Shown here: in pieces, positions 23,706 to 32,900 of the stretch
Numbering within the stretch: position 1 is the first letter of the stretch
How the letters are laid out: each line of letters begins with the position of its first letter
Source: Variovorax gracilis
GTDB lineage: Bacteria > Pseudomonadota > Gammaproteobacteria > Burkholderiales > Burkholderiaceae_C
Direction: 5' to 3'
NCBI RefSeq assembly: GCF_030317115.1
Contig: NZ_JASZYF010000033.1
Coordinates: 1-62,603 of the forward strand
DNA: 62,603 nt
Program-made: the position numbers and the translations under genes
Notes under the pieces: model-generated
What the model was told of the DNA's origin: nothing
Seen by the model: only the letters and a program-made list of their open reading frames with translations
Database searches by the model: none

Positions 23706-24680
23706 TCAGGAAAAGACCTGGGGATTGACGCAGGCGGACGCATCGGCCGGTTGGCCCTGCAGCCAGCCGAGCACGTTGCGCGCGGCGCCGCTCGCCATGC
23801 CCGCGAGAGCGGCCGGCGTGGAGCCGCCGACATGCGGCGTCAGCACGACGTTGGGCAATGCGGCCAGCGGGCTGTCGGGGGGCAGCGGCTCGGTCGCCAT
23901 GGTGTCGAGGCCCGCCGCATGCAGTTGGCCGCTTTGCAATGCGGCGATCAGCGCCGGCTCGTCGACCACCTCGCCGCGCGCGGTGTTGACGAGGATGGCG
24001 CCGCGCCGCATCGCCGCGAACTGCTCGGCGCGCAGCATGTCGCGGGTGTGCTTGTTGAGCGGCACGTGCAGGCTGAGCACGTCGACCAGCGGGAGCATCG
24101 CGTCCAGCGATGGAAGCAGCCGCACACGCTCGACCGGGCTCTTGCCGCCGGCCAGCGCCGGGTCGAACGCCACGACGTCCATGCCGAGCGCGAGGCACAC
24201 CATGGCCACGCGCTGGCCGATCTGGCCGAAGCCGACCAGGCCGAGGGTCTTGCCATGCAGTTCGACGCCATCCTGCGCGCGCGACCAGCGGCCGGCATGC
24301 AGCTCGGCATCCATCCAGCCGATGCGACGCGCCGCGGCGAACATCAGCCCCAGCGTCATCTCGGCCACCGACTGCGCGTTGGCGCCCGGCGTCACGTACA
24401 CCGGGATGCCGCGCGCGGTGGCCGCATCGACATCGATGTTGCTGACGCCGACGCCATGCTTGGAGATGACCTTGAGCGTCGGGCACGCTGCAATGGCCTG
24501 CGCCGACAGCCGCACCGTGCGCGAGATGACCGCATCGACGGGTTCGGTCTGCATGATGCGTTCGACCTCCTCCACGCTGTCGGGATCGGACAGGTAGATC
24601 ACGCGCGCGCCGGCCTGCGCCAGGAGATCGGCGCCGGCCTTCGCCAGCTTGGGTGCCGTGACCAGGATGGTGGGGTTCAC
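23706..24680 (-). CDS. D-isomer-specific 2-hydroxyacid dehydrogenase (phosphoglycerate dehydrogenase-like)
   Basis: A 324-aa NAD(P)-dependent dehydrogenase. The nucleotide-binding motif is GLVGFGQIGQRVAMV. Catalytic residues appear as Arg in NTARGEVVDE, Glu in DTMATEPLPPDSP and His in LTPHVGGS, the Arg-Glu-His triad of the family. The short form without an ACT domain resembles hydroxypyruvate or 3-phosphoglycerate dehydrogenases. The likely start is GTG at 24680 with AGGA upstream; the open frame continues far beyond, over the Bug gene, and is not meaningful there. It starts 20 bp after the Bug stop. Together with the L-specific FMN oxidase it could convert both enantiomers of a 2-hydroxy acid to one 2-oxo acid. 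Confidence 0.9.
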   Translation of the reverse strand: MNPTILVTAPKLAKAGADLLAQAGARVIYLSDPDSVEEVERIMQTEPVDAVISRTVRLSAQAIAACPTLKVISKHGVGVSNIDVDAATARGIPVYVTPGANAQSVAEMTLGLMFAAARRIGWMDAELHAGRWSRAQDGVELHGKTLGLVGFGQIGQRVAMVCLALGMDVVAFDPALAGGKSPVERVRLLPSLDAMLPLVDVLSLHVPLNKHTRDMLRAEQFAAMRRGAILVNTARGEVVDEPALIAALQSGQLHAAGLDTMATEPLPPDSPLAALPNVVLTPHVGGSTPAALAGMASGAARNVLGWLQGQPADASACVNPQVFS

Positions 24681-24700
24681 TGGTGATGTCCTGTGGCTGC

Positions 24701-25684
24701 TCAGTCGAGCTTGATGTTGGCTTCGCGGATCAGCGCGCCCCATTTCTGGTGCTCGCTGCGGATGTAGTCGCCGAATTGCCTGGGCGTGCCCTCGGCGGCG
24801 GCGGTGCTGCCTTCGAGCGCCAGCTTCTCGAGCACGTCCGGGCGCTTGAGGATCTTCTGCACCTCGCTGTTGATGCGCTCGACCACCGCGGGCGGCGTGC
24901 CCGCGGGCGCGACCAGGCCGGTCCAGGTGATCGCGTCGAAGCCCGGGTAGCCCTGCTCGGCGACGGTCGGCACGGCGGCGAGCTGCGGCACGTTCTTGAG
25001 CCGCTGCGGCGAACTGATGGCGAGCGCACGCACCTTGCCGCCAGTCAGCTGGGGGATCGCAACCGGCGTGTTCGCAAAGTTGAGTTCCACCTGGTTGCCG
25101 AGGAGGTCGGTCATCGCCGGGCCTGCGCCCTTGTATGGCACGTTCAACACCTTGATGGCCGCGCGGCGCTCCAGCATCTCGCCGGCCAGGTGACCCACGG
25201 TGCCATTGCCGGCGAGGCCGATGCGCAGCGATTCGGGCTTGGCCTTCGACGCGGCGACCACGTCGGCCAGCGTCTTGTAGGGCGACGACGCGTTCACCAG
25301 CAGCACCACAGGCTGCGACGCGACCGAGGCGATCGGCGCGAAATCCTTCAGCGGATCGAAGGGCATCTTCGCGTAGAGGGCGGGGTTGATCGCCAGGTTG
25401 GCGGTCTGGCCGAGGCCGATGGTGTAGCCGTCGGGGGCTGCCTTGGCAACGGCGTCGAGTCCGATGTTGCCGCCCGCGCCGGGCTTGTTGTCGATCACGA
25501 TCACCCATCCGGCCTGGGTCGACAGCTTCTCGGCGATGAGGCGCGCCACGAAATCGGTGCCGCCGCCGGGCGGGAAAGGCACCACCAGCTTGATGGGCTT
25601 GGCGGGCCACGGGGTCTGGGCAAGGCTGCTGCAGGCGAGCAGTGCGAAGGCGGCGCCTGCGAGCAAACGGTGTCGACGGGTCAT
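24701..25684 (-). CDS. Bug/TctC-family periplasmic solute receptor
   Basis: A 327-aa secreted receptor with signal peptide MTRRHRLLAGAAFALLACSSLAQ. Motifs: WPAKPIKLVVPFPPGGGTDFVAR, IDNKPGAGGNIGLDAVAKAAPDGYT, VPYKGAGPAMTDLLGNQ and VPTVAEQGYPGFDAI. It is the first gene of the leftward 2-hydroxy-acid operon and has an AGGAGACA ribosome binding site. It lies 92 bp from the divergent LysR gene, and a TCGAT-N11-ATCGA element is in the gap. The receptor presumably captures the hydroxy or oxo acid degraded by the downstream enzymes; membrane subunits are absent locally. Confidence 0.94.
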   Translation of the reverse strand: MTRRHRLLAGAAFALLACSSLAQTPWPAKPIKLVVPFPPGGGTDFVARLIAEKLSTQAGWVIVIDNKPGAGGNIGLDAVAKAAPDGYTIGLGQTANLAINPALYAKMPFDPLKDFAPIASVASQPVVLLVNASSPYKTLADVVAASKAKPESLRIGLAGNGTVGHLAGEMLERRAAIKVLNVPYKGAGPAMTDLLGNQVELNFANTPVAIPQLTGGKVRALAISSPQRLKNVPQLAAVPTVAEQGYPGFDAITWTGLVAPAGTPPAVVERINSEVQKILKRPDVLEKLALEGSTAAAEGTPRQFGDYIRSEHQKWGALIREANIKLD

Positions 25685-25739
25685 GGAATGTCTCCTGTTG
25701 GTGGAGCGAATTCTGAAAACTTCAACTCATTCCGTCTAT

Positions 25740-25760
25740 TCGATAATGTTCATTCATCGA
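25740..25760. promoter_or_regulatory. Predicted LysR-type regulator binding site
   Basis: TCGAT (25740-25744) and ATCGA (25756-25760) form a perfect inverted repeat separated by 11 bp, the classic T-N11-A form of LysR boxes. It lies 16 bp upstream of the lysR start codon and 55 bp upstream of the divergent Bug gene, the position expected for both autorepression and activation. Confidence 0.65.
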
Positions 25761-25776
25761 TTCCTCGGAGCTATGA

Positions 25777-26703
25777 ATGGACATGCACCTTCGAGACCTG
25801 AAATATTTCGAGACCGTGGCCGACCTGGGCCACGTCGGGCAGGCCGCCGACAAGCTGGGCCGTACGCAGCCCGCCCTGACCAAGGCGGTGCAGCGTCTGG
25901 AGGAGGCGTTCGGCGCTGCGTTGTTCGAGCGCAAGGGCCGGGGCATCCGGCTCACGCCCGTGGGCGAAGTCCTGCTGGCGCGTGCCCGCGTGCTGCGCGG
26001 CGCGACCGAAGAGGCGCTGCGCGAGGTCGGCGATTTCGCCAAGGGCAACGCCGGCCACGTGCGCATCGGCAGCGGGCCGATCGCGGCCGATCACGTGCTG
26101 CCCGAGATCTGCAGCCTGCTGTTGGCCGAGGCCAGCGAGACCACGATCGACATCACTGTCGCACCGAGCATTGCGTTGCGCGAGCGGCTGCGCGAAGGCG
26201 CGATCGACCTGCTGATCGGGCTGATGCCCGAGAACGACGACGACTTCGTGACTCACTCGATCGTGGAGGACGTGGTGGTGGTCGCGACCAGCCCGGATCA
26301 CCCGGTGTTCGCCTTGCCGCGGATCACGATGGAATCGCTGCTCGCCTGGCGCTGGGTGCTGCCGGTAAACACGATCGTGAGCCGCCAGTGGCTCGACGCG
26401 GCCTTCCGCGCACGCGGCCTGCCGACCCCGACGGCACAGATCGACGCGAACTCGATTCCTCTGCTGCCGCGCTTGATCGCACGCACGCACCTGCTGAGCT
26501 TTCTCTCGCGCCACACGCTGAACGCGAGCGGTGCAGCCGGCGTGCTGCGCGAGGTGCCGCTGAAAGAGACGACGCTGCGGCGCCACCTGGGCGTGACCTA
26601 TCGCAGGGAAGGCTACCTGTCGCCTGCGGCGCAGCGGCTGGTGACGCTGCTGCGCTCGCGCGGCAAGCGCCTATTCACCTCCGCGCTGGAACAATCGCGG
26701 TAA
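25777..26703 (+). CDS. LysR-family transcriptional regulator
   Basis: A 308-aa LysR regulator. The N-terminal winged helix-turn-helix is typical (LRDLKYFETVADLGHVGQAADKLGRTQPALTKAVQRLEEAFGAALFER). A linker helix and the periplasmic-binding-protein-like effector domain follow (HVRIGSGPIAADHVLPEICSLLL to the C-terminus). ATG at 25777 was chosen; ATG at 25783 is equally possible. It is divergent from the Bug/dehydrogenase/RraA/oxidase operon, which it most likely activates in response to a pathway acid. Its 3' end is 14 bp from the convergent ornithine cyclodeaminase-like gene. Confidence 0.94.
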   Translation: MDMHLRDLKYFETVADLGHVGQAADKLGRTQPALTKAVQRLEEAFGAALFERKGRGIRLTPVGEVLLARARVLRGATEEALREVGDFAKGNAGHVRIGSGPIAADHVLPEICSLLLAEASETTIDITVAPSIALRERLREGAIDLLIGLMPENDDDFVTHSIVEDVVVVATSPDHPVFALPRITMESLLAWRWVLPVNTIVSRQWLDAAFRARGLPTPTAQIDANSIPLLPRLIARTHLLSFLSRHTLNASGAAGVLREVPLKETTLRRHLGVTYRREGYLSPAAQRLVTLLRSRGKRLFTSALEQSR

Positions 26704-26717
26704 CCCGACCAGCAGGG

Positions 26718-27809
26718 TCAGGCGACGGCGTGCATTGCGGCGTCTCGCGCCTCGGTCGCGGTTTCGCTGCGGCCCTTGGCCCGCAAGACGCCGAACAGGT
26801 CCTTCGGGTCGGCGGTCTCCGGCATCAGGTCGAGGATCTCGCCCAGGCCCAGCGCCTCGGCGGTCTCGCGCATGAAGGCGAGCGCCGCGAAGTCTTCCAG
26901 CGCGAAGCCGACCGAGTCGAACACGGTGACCTCCGCGGCATCGAGGCGCCCCGGCCGATGCCCGCCCAGCACCTGCCAGAACTCGGTGGCCGCGAAGTCG
27001 GCGGGCATCTGCTGGATCTCGCCTTCGATGCGCGATTGCGGTTCGAACTCGACGAACACCGATGCCTTGTCCAACACGCCGCGATGCAGCTCCGTCTTGC
27101 CGGGGCAGTCGCCGCCCACCGCGTTGACGTGCATGCCGGGCTCGATCATGTCGGGCGTGAGGATGGTCGCGTTGGTCTTGTCGGCCGTCACGGTGGTCAC
27201 GATGTCGGCACCTCGCACCGCCTCGGCCGTGCTGCCGCAGACGCGGATCTGAAACCCCTGGCCGTCGAGGTTGGCGGCGAGCTTGGCGCTGGCGGCCGCA
27301 TCGGTATCGAACAGGCGAAGCTCGCGAATGCCCACGAGATCGCGGAATGCGAGCGCCTGGAATTCGCTCTGCGCACCATTGCCGATCAGCGCCATGCTGC
27401 GGCTGTCCGGCCGCGCCAGCCTGCGTGCCGCCACCGCGGACATCGCCGCCGTGCGGATGGCGGTCGTCAGCGTCAGTTCCGACAGGAAGCGCGGCGCGCC
27501 GGTGCGCACGTCGGCGAGCACGCCGAAGGCCATCACCGTCGGCAAGCCGTGCCGGTGATTGCCCGGGTGACCGTTGACGTACTTGAAGGCGAACTGCTCG
27601 GCGTCGGCGATGGGCATCAATTCGATCACGCCGACATCCGAGTGGCTGGCAACGCGGGCGCTCTTGTCGAAGTCGTTCCATCGCAGGAACTCGCGCTCGA
27701 TGCGATCGGCCACGCCTGCGATGCAAGCGGAAAGGCCCTTGCGTTGCACGAGACGAATCATCTCGGGCGCGCTGAGGTAGATGGTGCTGGGGTAGAGACG
27801 GGTTTGCAT
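26718..27809 (-). CDS. Ornithine cyclodeaminase/mu-crystallin family protein
   Basis: A 363-aa NAD(P)-dependent enzyme of the OCD/mu-crystallin family. The dinucleotide-binding motif is MALIGNGAQSEFQALAF; RTAAMSAVAARRLARPDSR and the ligand-contacting KYVNGHPGN segment precede it. FDSVGFALEDFAALAFMRETA near the C-terminus is typical. The PGNHRHGLPTVMAFGVL segment and length favour true ornithine cyclodeaminase-like proteins (ornithine to proline plus ammonia), but family members also reduce cyclic ketimines or oxidise opines. ATG at 27809 has AGAGGA upstream; ATG at 27836 is weaker. It converges on lysR and is not clearly part of either neighbouring operon. Confidence 0.87.
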   Translation of the reverse strand: MQTRLYPSTIYLSAPEMIRLVQRKGLSACIAGVADRIEREFLRWNDFDKSARVASHSDVGVIELMPIADAEQFAFKYVNGHPGNHRHGLPTVMAFGVLADVRTGAPRFLSELTLTTAIRTAAMSAVAARRLARPDSRSMALIGNGAQSEFQALAFRDLVGIRELRLFDTDAAASAKLAANLDGQGFQIRVCGSTAEAVRGADIVTTVTADKTNATILTPDMIEPGMHVNAVGGDCPGKTELHRGVLDKASVFVEFEPQSRIEGEIQQMPADFAATEFWQVLGGHRPGRLDAAEVTVFDSVGFALEDFAALAFMRETAEALGLGEILDLMPETADPKDLFGVLRAKGRSETATEARDAAMHAVA

Positions 27810-27947
27810 CGCGAGGTCCTCTGTCGATGCAAACAAGTGTGCGCAAGGCGCCTGTCAACCGGTAGGCGCAAGGTTGCAGCGTCCTGCGCACCGGGCTGCC
27901 GAAACGGCAGGGTTCGCTGCCGGTGTGACAACGGCGACGACCGGGCG

Positions 27948-29942
27948 CTAGGCGTCGCCGTCTCCTTCCCCCTCTCCCTCCACCTGGTCGAAGCGCAATG
28001 CGCTCGATCCCTCGCCGCGCCCGACCTGACGGCGGAACGAGGTCCACACCCAGGTGGACCCATCGGTCCATCGCGCCATGCGCCGGGCGCGGGTCACATG
28101 CGCTCCCTCGCGCGGCACTTCCTCGTCATAGAGCAGCAATTGCGTGCCGGCATTGAGCACCGTGCCTTGCGCGGGATGGATCTTCCTCGACCCGTCCGGC
28201 TGCAGCACGGCGCCTCGGCGCAGGCGCTGGACGATCTTGCCGTCCTCCGCCGCCAGTTGCACCGGCAGCAGCGGAATCCAGTTGGCCGGCACCGTCGACG
28301 ACAGCACGTAGTGCAGCGAACCATCGGCGCGCCCGGTCGGCGGCGACGTCCCTGCGTCGTTCTCGATGCGTTGCACTGCCTGCTCCACGGGGCTCTCCGT
28401 ACTGCGCTCGATCGCCCATGCGAGATTGGCCATCTCGTCGCGCATCAGCAGCACATCCTCCAGCACGCCGCCTTCGATCACGCGGCCCAGCGAGGGCGGC
28501 AGGAAGAACAGATTGGTCTGCGGCGAGTCGATGGGCGCCTCGCCCGCACGGCGCAGGCAGCCCAGTTGCCACATCGACCAGTGGGGCGGCGGCAAGGCCG
28601 GGTCGCCGATCGGCCGCAGCAGGCTTCGCACGCCGAAGGTGTCGGTCACGACCAGCGACTCCACACGCGTCAATGACCCGACGGGCAGTGTCAGGGGCAC
28701 GACGAACCAGTCATTGCCGTAGCTGCCCGCGTACTCGATCACCATGAGTTGCGCGAGGTCGGTCGGTCCCACCGGCAGCAGGCCGTAGGCGATGCGTGCG
28801 TCCTCCATCTCCCAGAAGCGCGCCGCCGGTGCGCCGCGGAAGCCGACGGGCGCGGGCACGGTGGTCTCGACGACGCTGCTGAGCTTTCGGTCGCCGTCCG
28901 TGCCCATGCGCACTTCGAGATTGCGGTCGAAGCTGCTCCAGTCGAGCCGGCCATCGTCGAACTCGGCGGCGGTCAGCGCGAACTCGTCCTCGGGCCGGTC
29001 GGAAAGCCGCGCCGCCACCGAGACGGCGTACTCCAGGCGCGAGGGCTGCCAGGCATCGCCGGGCGCATCGGGAACCGGCGCCGGCTCGTTCACAAGCGCG
29101 TCGTACCAGGCCAGCCAGGCCAGCGCCGTCTGTTGCACTTCGGCGCGGTCGGCGACCGCGATCTTCAAGGGCGCTTCGAGCACGACCTGCGCCGCGCCGC
29201 CGTTGCGGAAGGCGTCGGCAAGCCGGCGGGCATCGGGCGCGCGCGCCGTCATGGTCTGCATGAAGCGCGACGTGGCTTCGTCGATCGGGTCCGCATCGGC
29301 CGGCGGCGCGGGCAGCGCCTGCAGGGCGAAGCGCTGGATCAGCACCGCGCGGTAGCTCTTCGACAAGGGCTGCAGATCCAGCATGCGCAGGAACTGCAGG
29401 CCGGCCTCGACCGCGAGCGTCAGCATGCGCGCGTCGTTTGCATCGGCCGGGCGCATGCGCCGCCGCTCGACATGCACCTCCAGCGGCGCGGCCATCGGGT
29501 CATAAGGCGGTGCCCGCATCTGCGTGTCGTGCTTCAGCTCGCCGAGGTGGCAGCGCGACAGCATGGCGCTGGTGGCGCGCACGCGCGCCTGCACGGGCGA
29601 GCCCGCGTCCTCGGCCTGGAACTCGCCGACCTGCCACTGCCGCGCGAGGAACCACAGCGGATCGAACACCCGTGCATGGGTGCCCGTCGACATGGCCTCG
29701 TCGCGGCAATGCGGTTCGAGGCGGGTCCAGCTCGTGATCGACGCCGTGCTCGGGCCGGTGGGCGGCGGCGGGGGTGGCGGCTGCGGCGGGGGCGGCCGTG
29801 GGGGGCGAGGCGGACGCGGCGGCGGGGGCTCCGGTGGCTCCGGTGGCTCCGGAGGCTCGGGGGGTTCCGGCGGCCGCCTGGGAAGGCGCGGCTTCGGCGG
29901 CGCAGCGACGGCGTCGGCGGGCGGCTTGGGCTTGGCTGGCAT
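27948..29942 (-). CDS. Large uncharacterised protein with polyproline N-terminus (distal gene of five-gene system)
   Basis: 664 aa, no signal peptide or membrane segment. Residues about 20-62 are a low-complexity Pro/Glu/Arg tract of PPE and PPR repeats. A globular body follows, opening with RVFDPLWFLARQWQVGEFQAEDAGSP, which I recall only as a recurring segment in unnamed bacterial proteins. The body is aromatic and acidic, with DWFVVPLTLPVGSLTRVESLVVTDTFG and LFFLPPSLGRVIEGGVLEDVLLMRDEMAN as notable conserved-looking stretches. The C-terminal tail is acidic and glycine-rich (VEGEGEGDGDA). It starts 27 bp after the 1509-aa gene and closes the operon. Function is unknown. The proline tract may act as a tether or a spacer for binding partners. 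Confidence 0.85.
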   Translation of the reverse strand: MPAKPKPPADAVAAPPKPRLPRRPPEPPEPPEPPEPPEPPPPRPPRPPRPPPPQPPPPPPPTGPSTASITSWTRLEPHCRDEAMSTGTHARVFDPLWFLARQWQVGEFQAEDAGSPVQARVRATSAMLSRCHLGELKHDTQMRAPPYDPMAAPLEVHVERRRMRPADANDARMLTLAVEAGLQFLRMLDLQPLSKSYRAVLIQRFALQALPAPPADADPIDEATSRFMQTMTARAPDARRLADAFRNGGAAQVVLEAPLKIAVADRAEVQQTALAWLAWYDALVNEPAPVPDAPGDAWQPSRLEYAVSVAARLSDRPEDEFALTAAEFDDGRLDWSSFDRNLEVRMGTDGDRKLSSVVETTVPAPVGFRGAPAARFWEMEDARIAYGLLPVGPTDLAQLMVIEYAGSYGNDWFVVPLTLPVGSLTRVESLVVTDTFGVRSLLRPIGDPALPPPHWSMWQLGCLRRAGEAPIDSPQTNLFFLPPSLGRVIEGGVLEDVLLMRDEMANLAWAIERSTESPVEQAVQRIENDAGTSPPTGRADGSLHYVLSSTVPANWIPLLPVQLAAEDGKIVQRLRRGAVLQPDGSRKIHPAQGTVLNAGTQLLLYDEEVPREGAHVTRARRMARWTDGSTWVWTSFRRQVGRGEGSSALRFDQVEGEGEGDGDA
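29757..29870. repeat. Proline-codon tandem repeat
   Basis: The plus strand carries degenerate 9-bp repeats of the GGCTCCGGT type, then G-rich GGCGGNGG units. On the coding (minus) strand these give PPE, PPEPPR and PPPPP tracts at the N-terminus of the 664-aa protein. Length variation between strains is likely at such a tract. Confidence 0.8.
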
Positions 29943-29969
29943 GGCGTGTCCGGGCGCTGGATGGACGGG

Positions 29970-32900
29970 CTATCGCGTCAGCGGCGCGGCGTCTGTGGAC
30001 ACCACGTCGTCCTTCGCGTTGAAGGCGAGGTAGAGCGCCGGGAGGTACTGGGCCGTGCCCGCCAGCGCCTCGGCATCGATGGCGCGCAGCTTGGCCAGGT
30101 CCAGCGTCTCGGCCAGCACGCGGTGCAAGCGGGCGATGGTCCAGGTTTCATCGGGCACGGGCGGCATGGCAAGCAGCACGCTCTGGGGAGCGCAGGCATC
30201 CGGCGGGTTGTACTGGAAGGTGATCGCGGTGGTCTCGCGCCGGCTCGGCACGACTTCAACCCATTCGTCCACGGCCAGGCCGCACAACGGCAGCGCGGTG
30301 TCGAGCGTGGCCGGCACCTGCAGCACGAGCGAGAGCTTGCCCGAGGGCGGCTCGGCGTCCGGCGCGCAGGGCAAGCCGACCCACCGCTCGCCGTCGACGT
30401 AGGGCAATTGCGCCACGCGCAGGTTCAGGCGCTCGCCGGTGTTGAGCACCTCGGCACCGCGCAGGCAGGCGGCCAGGCGCGCCACCGGATCGCGCACGCG
30501 CGCGCTGCGCGTGAACCACGTGTGCGCGGCCAGCGGGTCGCCGCCCTGTGCGACGGCCGTCGCCGCGACCGCGGACGCCAGCTCCGCCGCTGCCGCACTG
30601 TCGCAAGTGAAGCGCGGGAGCACCACGAAGGCCGCGCCGAACACCGCCCGCATCCGCTCGCTCAACCGGTCGCGCCGCACGCGAGGCTCGGACGGTGCGG
30701 CCACGGCACGCAGGGTTGCGCCCTGATCGAGACGCGTCCTGGCCTGCTTGAGCAAGGCTGCGGACTGCTGCAGCAAGGCTTCGCGCGTCGGTGCATCGTC
30801 ACCCGCCGCGACGGCGGGGACGGCCGGCGACAAGCCGAAGCTGCCCAGTTTCAGCATGGCTGCGCGCAGCGCGTCGGATGTGCTCGCAGCGCCCTTCTTC
30901 ACCAGGGCGTCGAGCGCCTTGTGCGCGGCGTTCAGCGCGTTCTCGGCCTTCACCGCGCGGGCCTCCAGCTCCACGAGATCGAGCGCGCCCGTGCCGGCGC
31001 GTTCCGGCGGGTTCAGGTCCTCGGCATCGGCACCGCGCGCGTTCGAGAGCAGGCGCTGCGCGGCGCGCGCTTGCTCCAGCACGTCGAGCAGCGTCAGCTC
31101 CGCTCCCGCGAGATCGGCGGGCCGCGCGTGCTGGATGCGCAGGGTCGCCTGCGGAGCGAAGCCGCCTTCCTGATGACGCGCGAGGTACAGCAGGCGTTGC
31201 TCGATGTCATCGGGCGCGGTGTCGGCGCGGCGCGGACCCGCCACGGTTTCCACGCCGTACACCACGTCGAGCGGCGCCAGTTGAAGATCGCCCAGGCGCA
31301 GCACGCGCGTCTCCATGACGGCGCCGCTCACGCCATCGATGCGCTCGACCGCGCAGCGCACCTTGCGCGGGTCGCCCAGGAGCCTTGCAGCCCATGCATT
31401 GAGCATCGGCTCGGCGCTCGCACGCGCCGAGGTCGACGCGGCGGCCCAGCCGGTCGTGGCGGTTGGCTTGCCGCTCCACAGCGCCAGCAGGCGGTGCGTG
31501 AGCGCGATGCCGCTGCGCGGGATGCGCGCCGCCTCCAGCTCGGGCGCGGGCGCGTCTCCGTGCGCGATGGCGGCCAGCGTGCTGGCGATGCGCGAGGTGT
31601 TGCCGCGTGCCATCTGGTAGGCGGCCTCGGCGGTCAATGCGTCGCCCAGCCCATCGATGGCATCGCCGAGGGCGTTGAGTTCGCGGACCATCTTCTCCAG
31701 CTCGTCGGCACTCGCGCCGGCCTGCACGAGCAGCGCGTTCACAGGTCGGCCGTCATCGCGCCAGCGGCTGTGCAGCACCAGGCCATCGACGACGTTGTTC
31801 GCCGCGATCGCTTCCAGGGGCTGCGTCTTCACTTCGAGCTTGCCGGCGACCAGGGGCGCGAAGTCGCGCAGCGGTGCGATGAAGCGGTCGAGCGACAGGT
31901 CATGCAGGCTGCGTTCGAAGCGATAGCCGAGCAGTGCGCCCAGTGGCTGGCCCTGGCGCACGCCTTCCAGCAGTTGGCTCGCTTCCCGCACGCGGCGCGA
32001 TGTGAGGTCGATCGCGAAGGCGCCCTCCTCCTTCGGCACGCCGGTCGGGCCCAGGTGCGCGTTGCGCAGCAGCGCCGCGGCCGCGGCATGCGTCATCGAT
32101 GGCGCATGAATGAAGCCGCTGTCGTTGGGCGACGCGAAAAGCGGACCCGGCTCGCCGGCCGGCGACGCGACGGGCGCGGCGGACGCGGCCGGCGTCGGCC
32201 GCAGGTTCTCGACCCAGCCGTAGCCGCCCGCATAGACCCCTTGCGGCGCTTCGGCTCGCATCGACGCGAGTCGCTTGCTCGCGAAGGAGGTGATCCACGC
32301 ATCGAGCCGGTGCGACGAGAGATCCAGCGTGCCCTGCATCAGGAGTTGCAGCGCCTCGCTGTCGAGCGCGCGCAGCCAGTCGAGACTGTCGCGAAAAGCG
32401 CCGAGCGACGCGAGCGCGGGATGCTCGAAGCTGCTCGCGCTGTCGAGGAACTGCCGGATCGTGTTCTCGCCGGTCATTGGAGGCACGTGGAGATCGAGCT
32501 GGCGCTTCCAGGTGAGCGTCGGCGTGGCGCCGGTCACGAGGTCGATCAGCTCCGGGTCGCGCAGCAAGGCGGCCGCGTCGTTGCCGGGCAGGCCGGCCGC
32601 GATCAGGGCAGTCGCCTCCGCCAACTCGCGCAGCAAGGCGTGGCGCAGTAGCGTCTGCAGCAGGGGCGAGGTGCTGTCGGGATTGACGGGGTCCGGCCGC
32701 AGGGCGATCAGGGCCTCGATGCCGGGTGCGGCCAGCAGCGCGCCGATGTAGTCGGGCTCCAGCTTGCGCCAGGGCGAGACCTCGCCGGCCTGCACCAGCG
32801 GCGAAGTCACGTCGTAGGCCAGGTCCGCAAAGACGGAGCGCGTGAGCCGCGGGCGCCACGGAAAGCCGAGTCGCTGCAACAGCCCCGTCGCGATCGCCTC

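Noticed and set aside
25443..28676. 1077-codon plus-strand open frame
   Set aside because: It runs across the LysR gene in another frame and antisense to the Bug and cyclodeaminase genes; composition is low-complexity and it has no ribosome binding site.
28749..32651. Very long open frame (about 1300 codons) on the plus strand opposite the giant genes
   Set aside because: It lies antisense to two clear genes, its translation is Arg/His/Gln/Gly-rich without any domain, and high GC content makes long antisense frames common.
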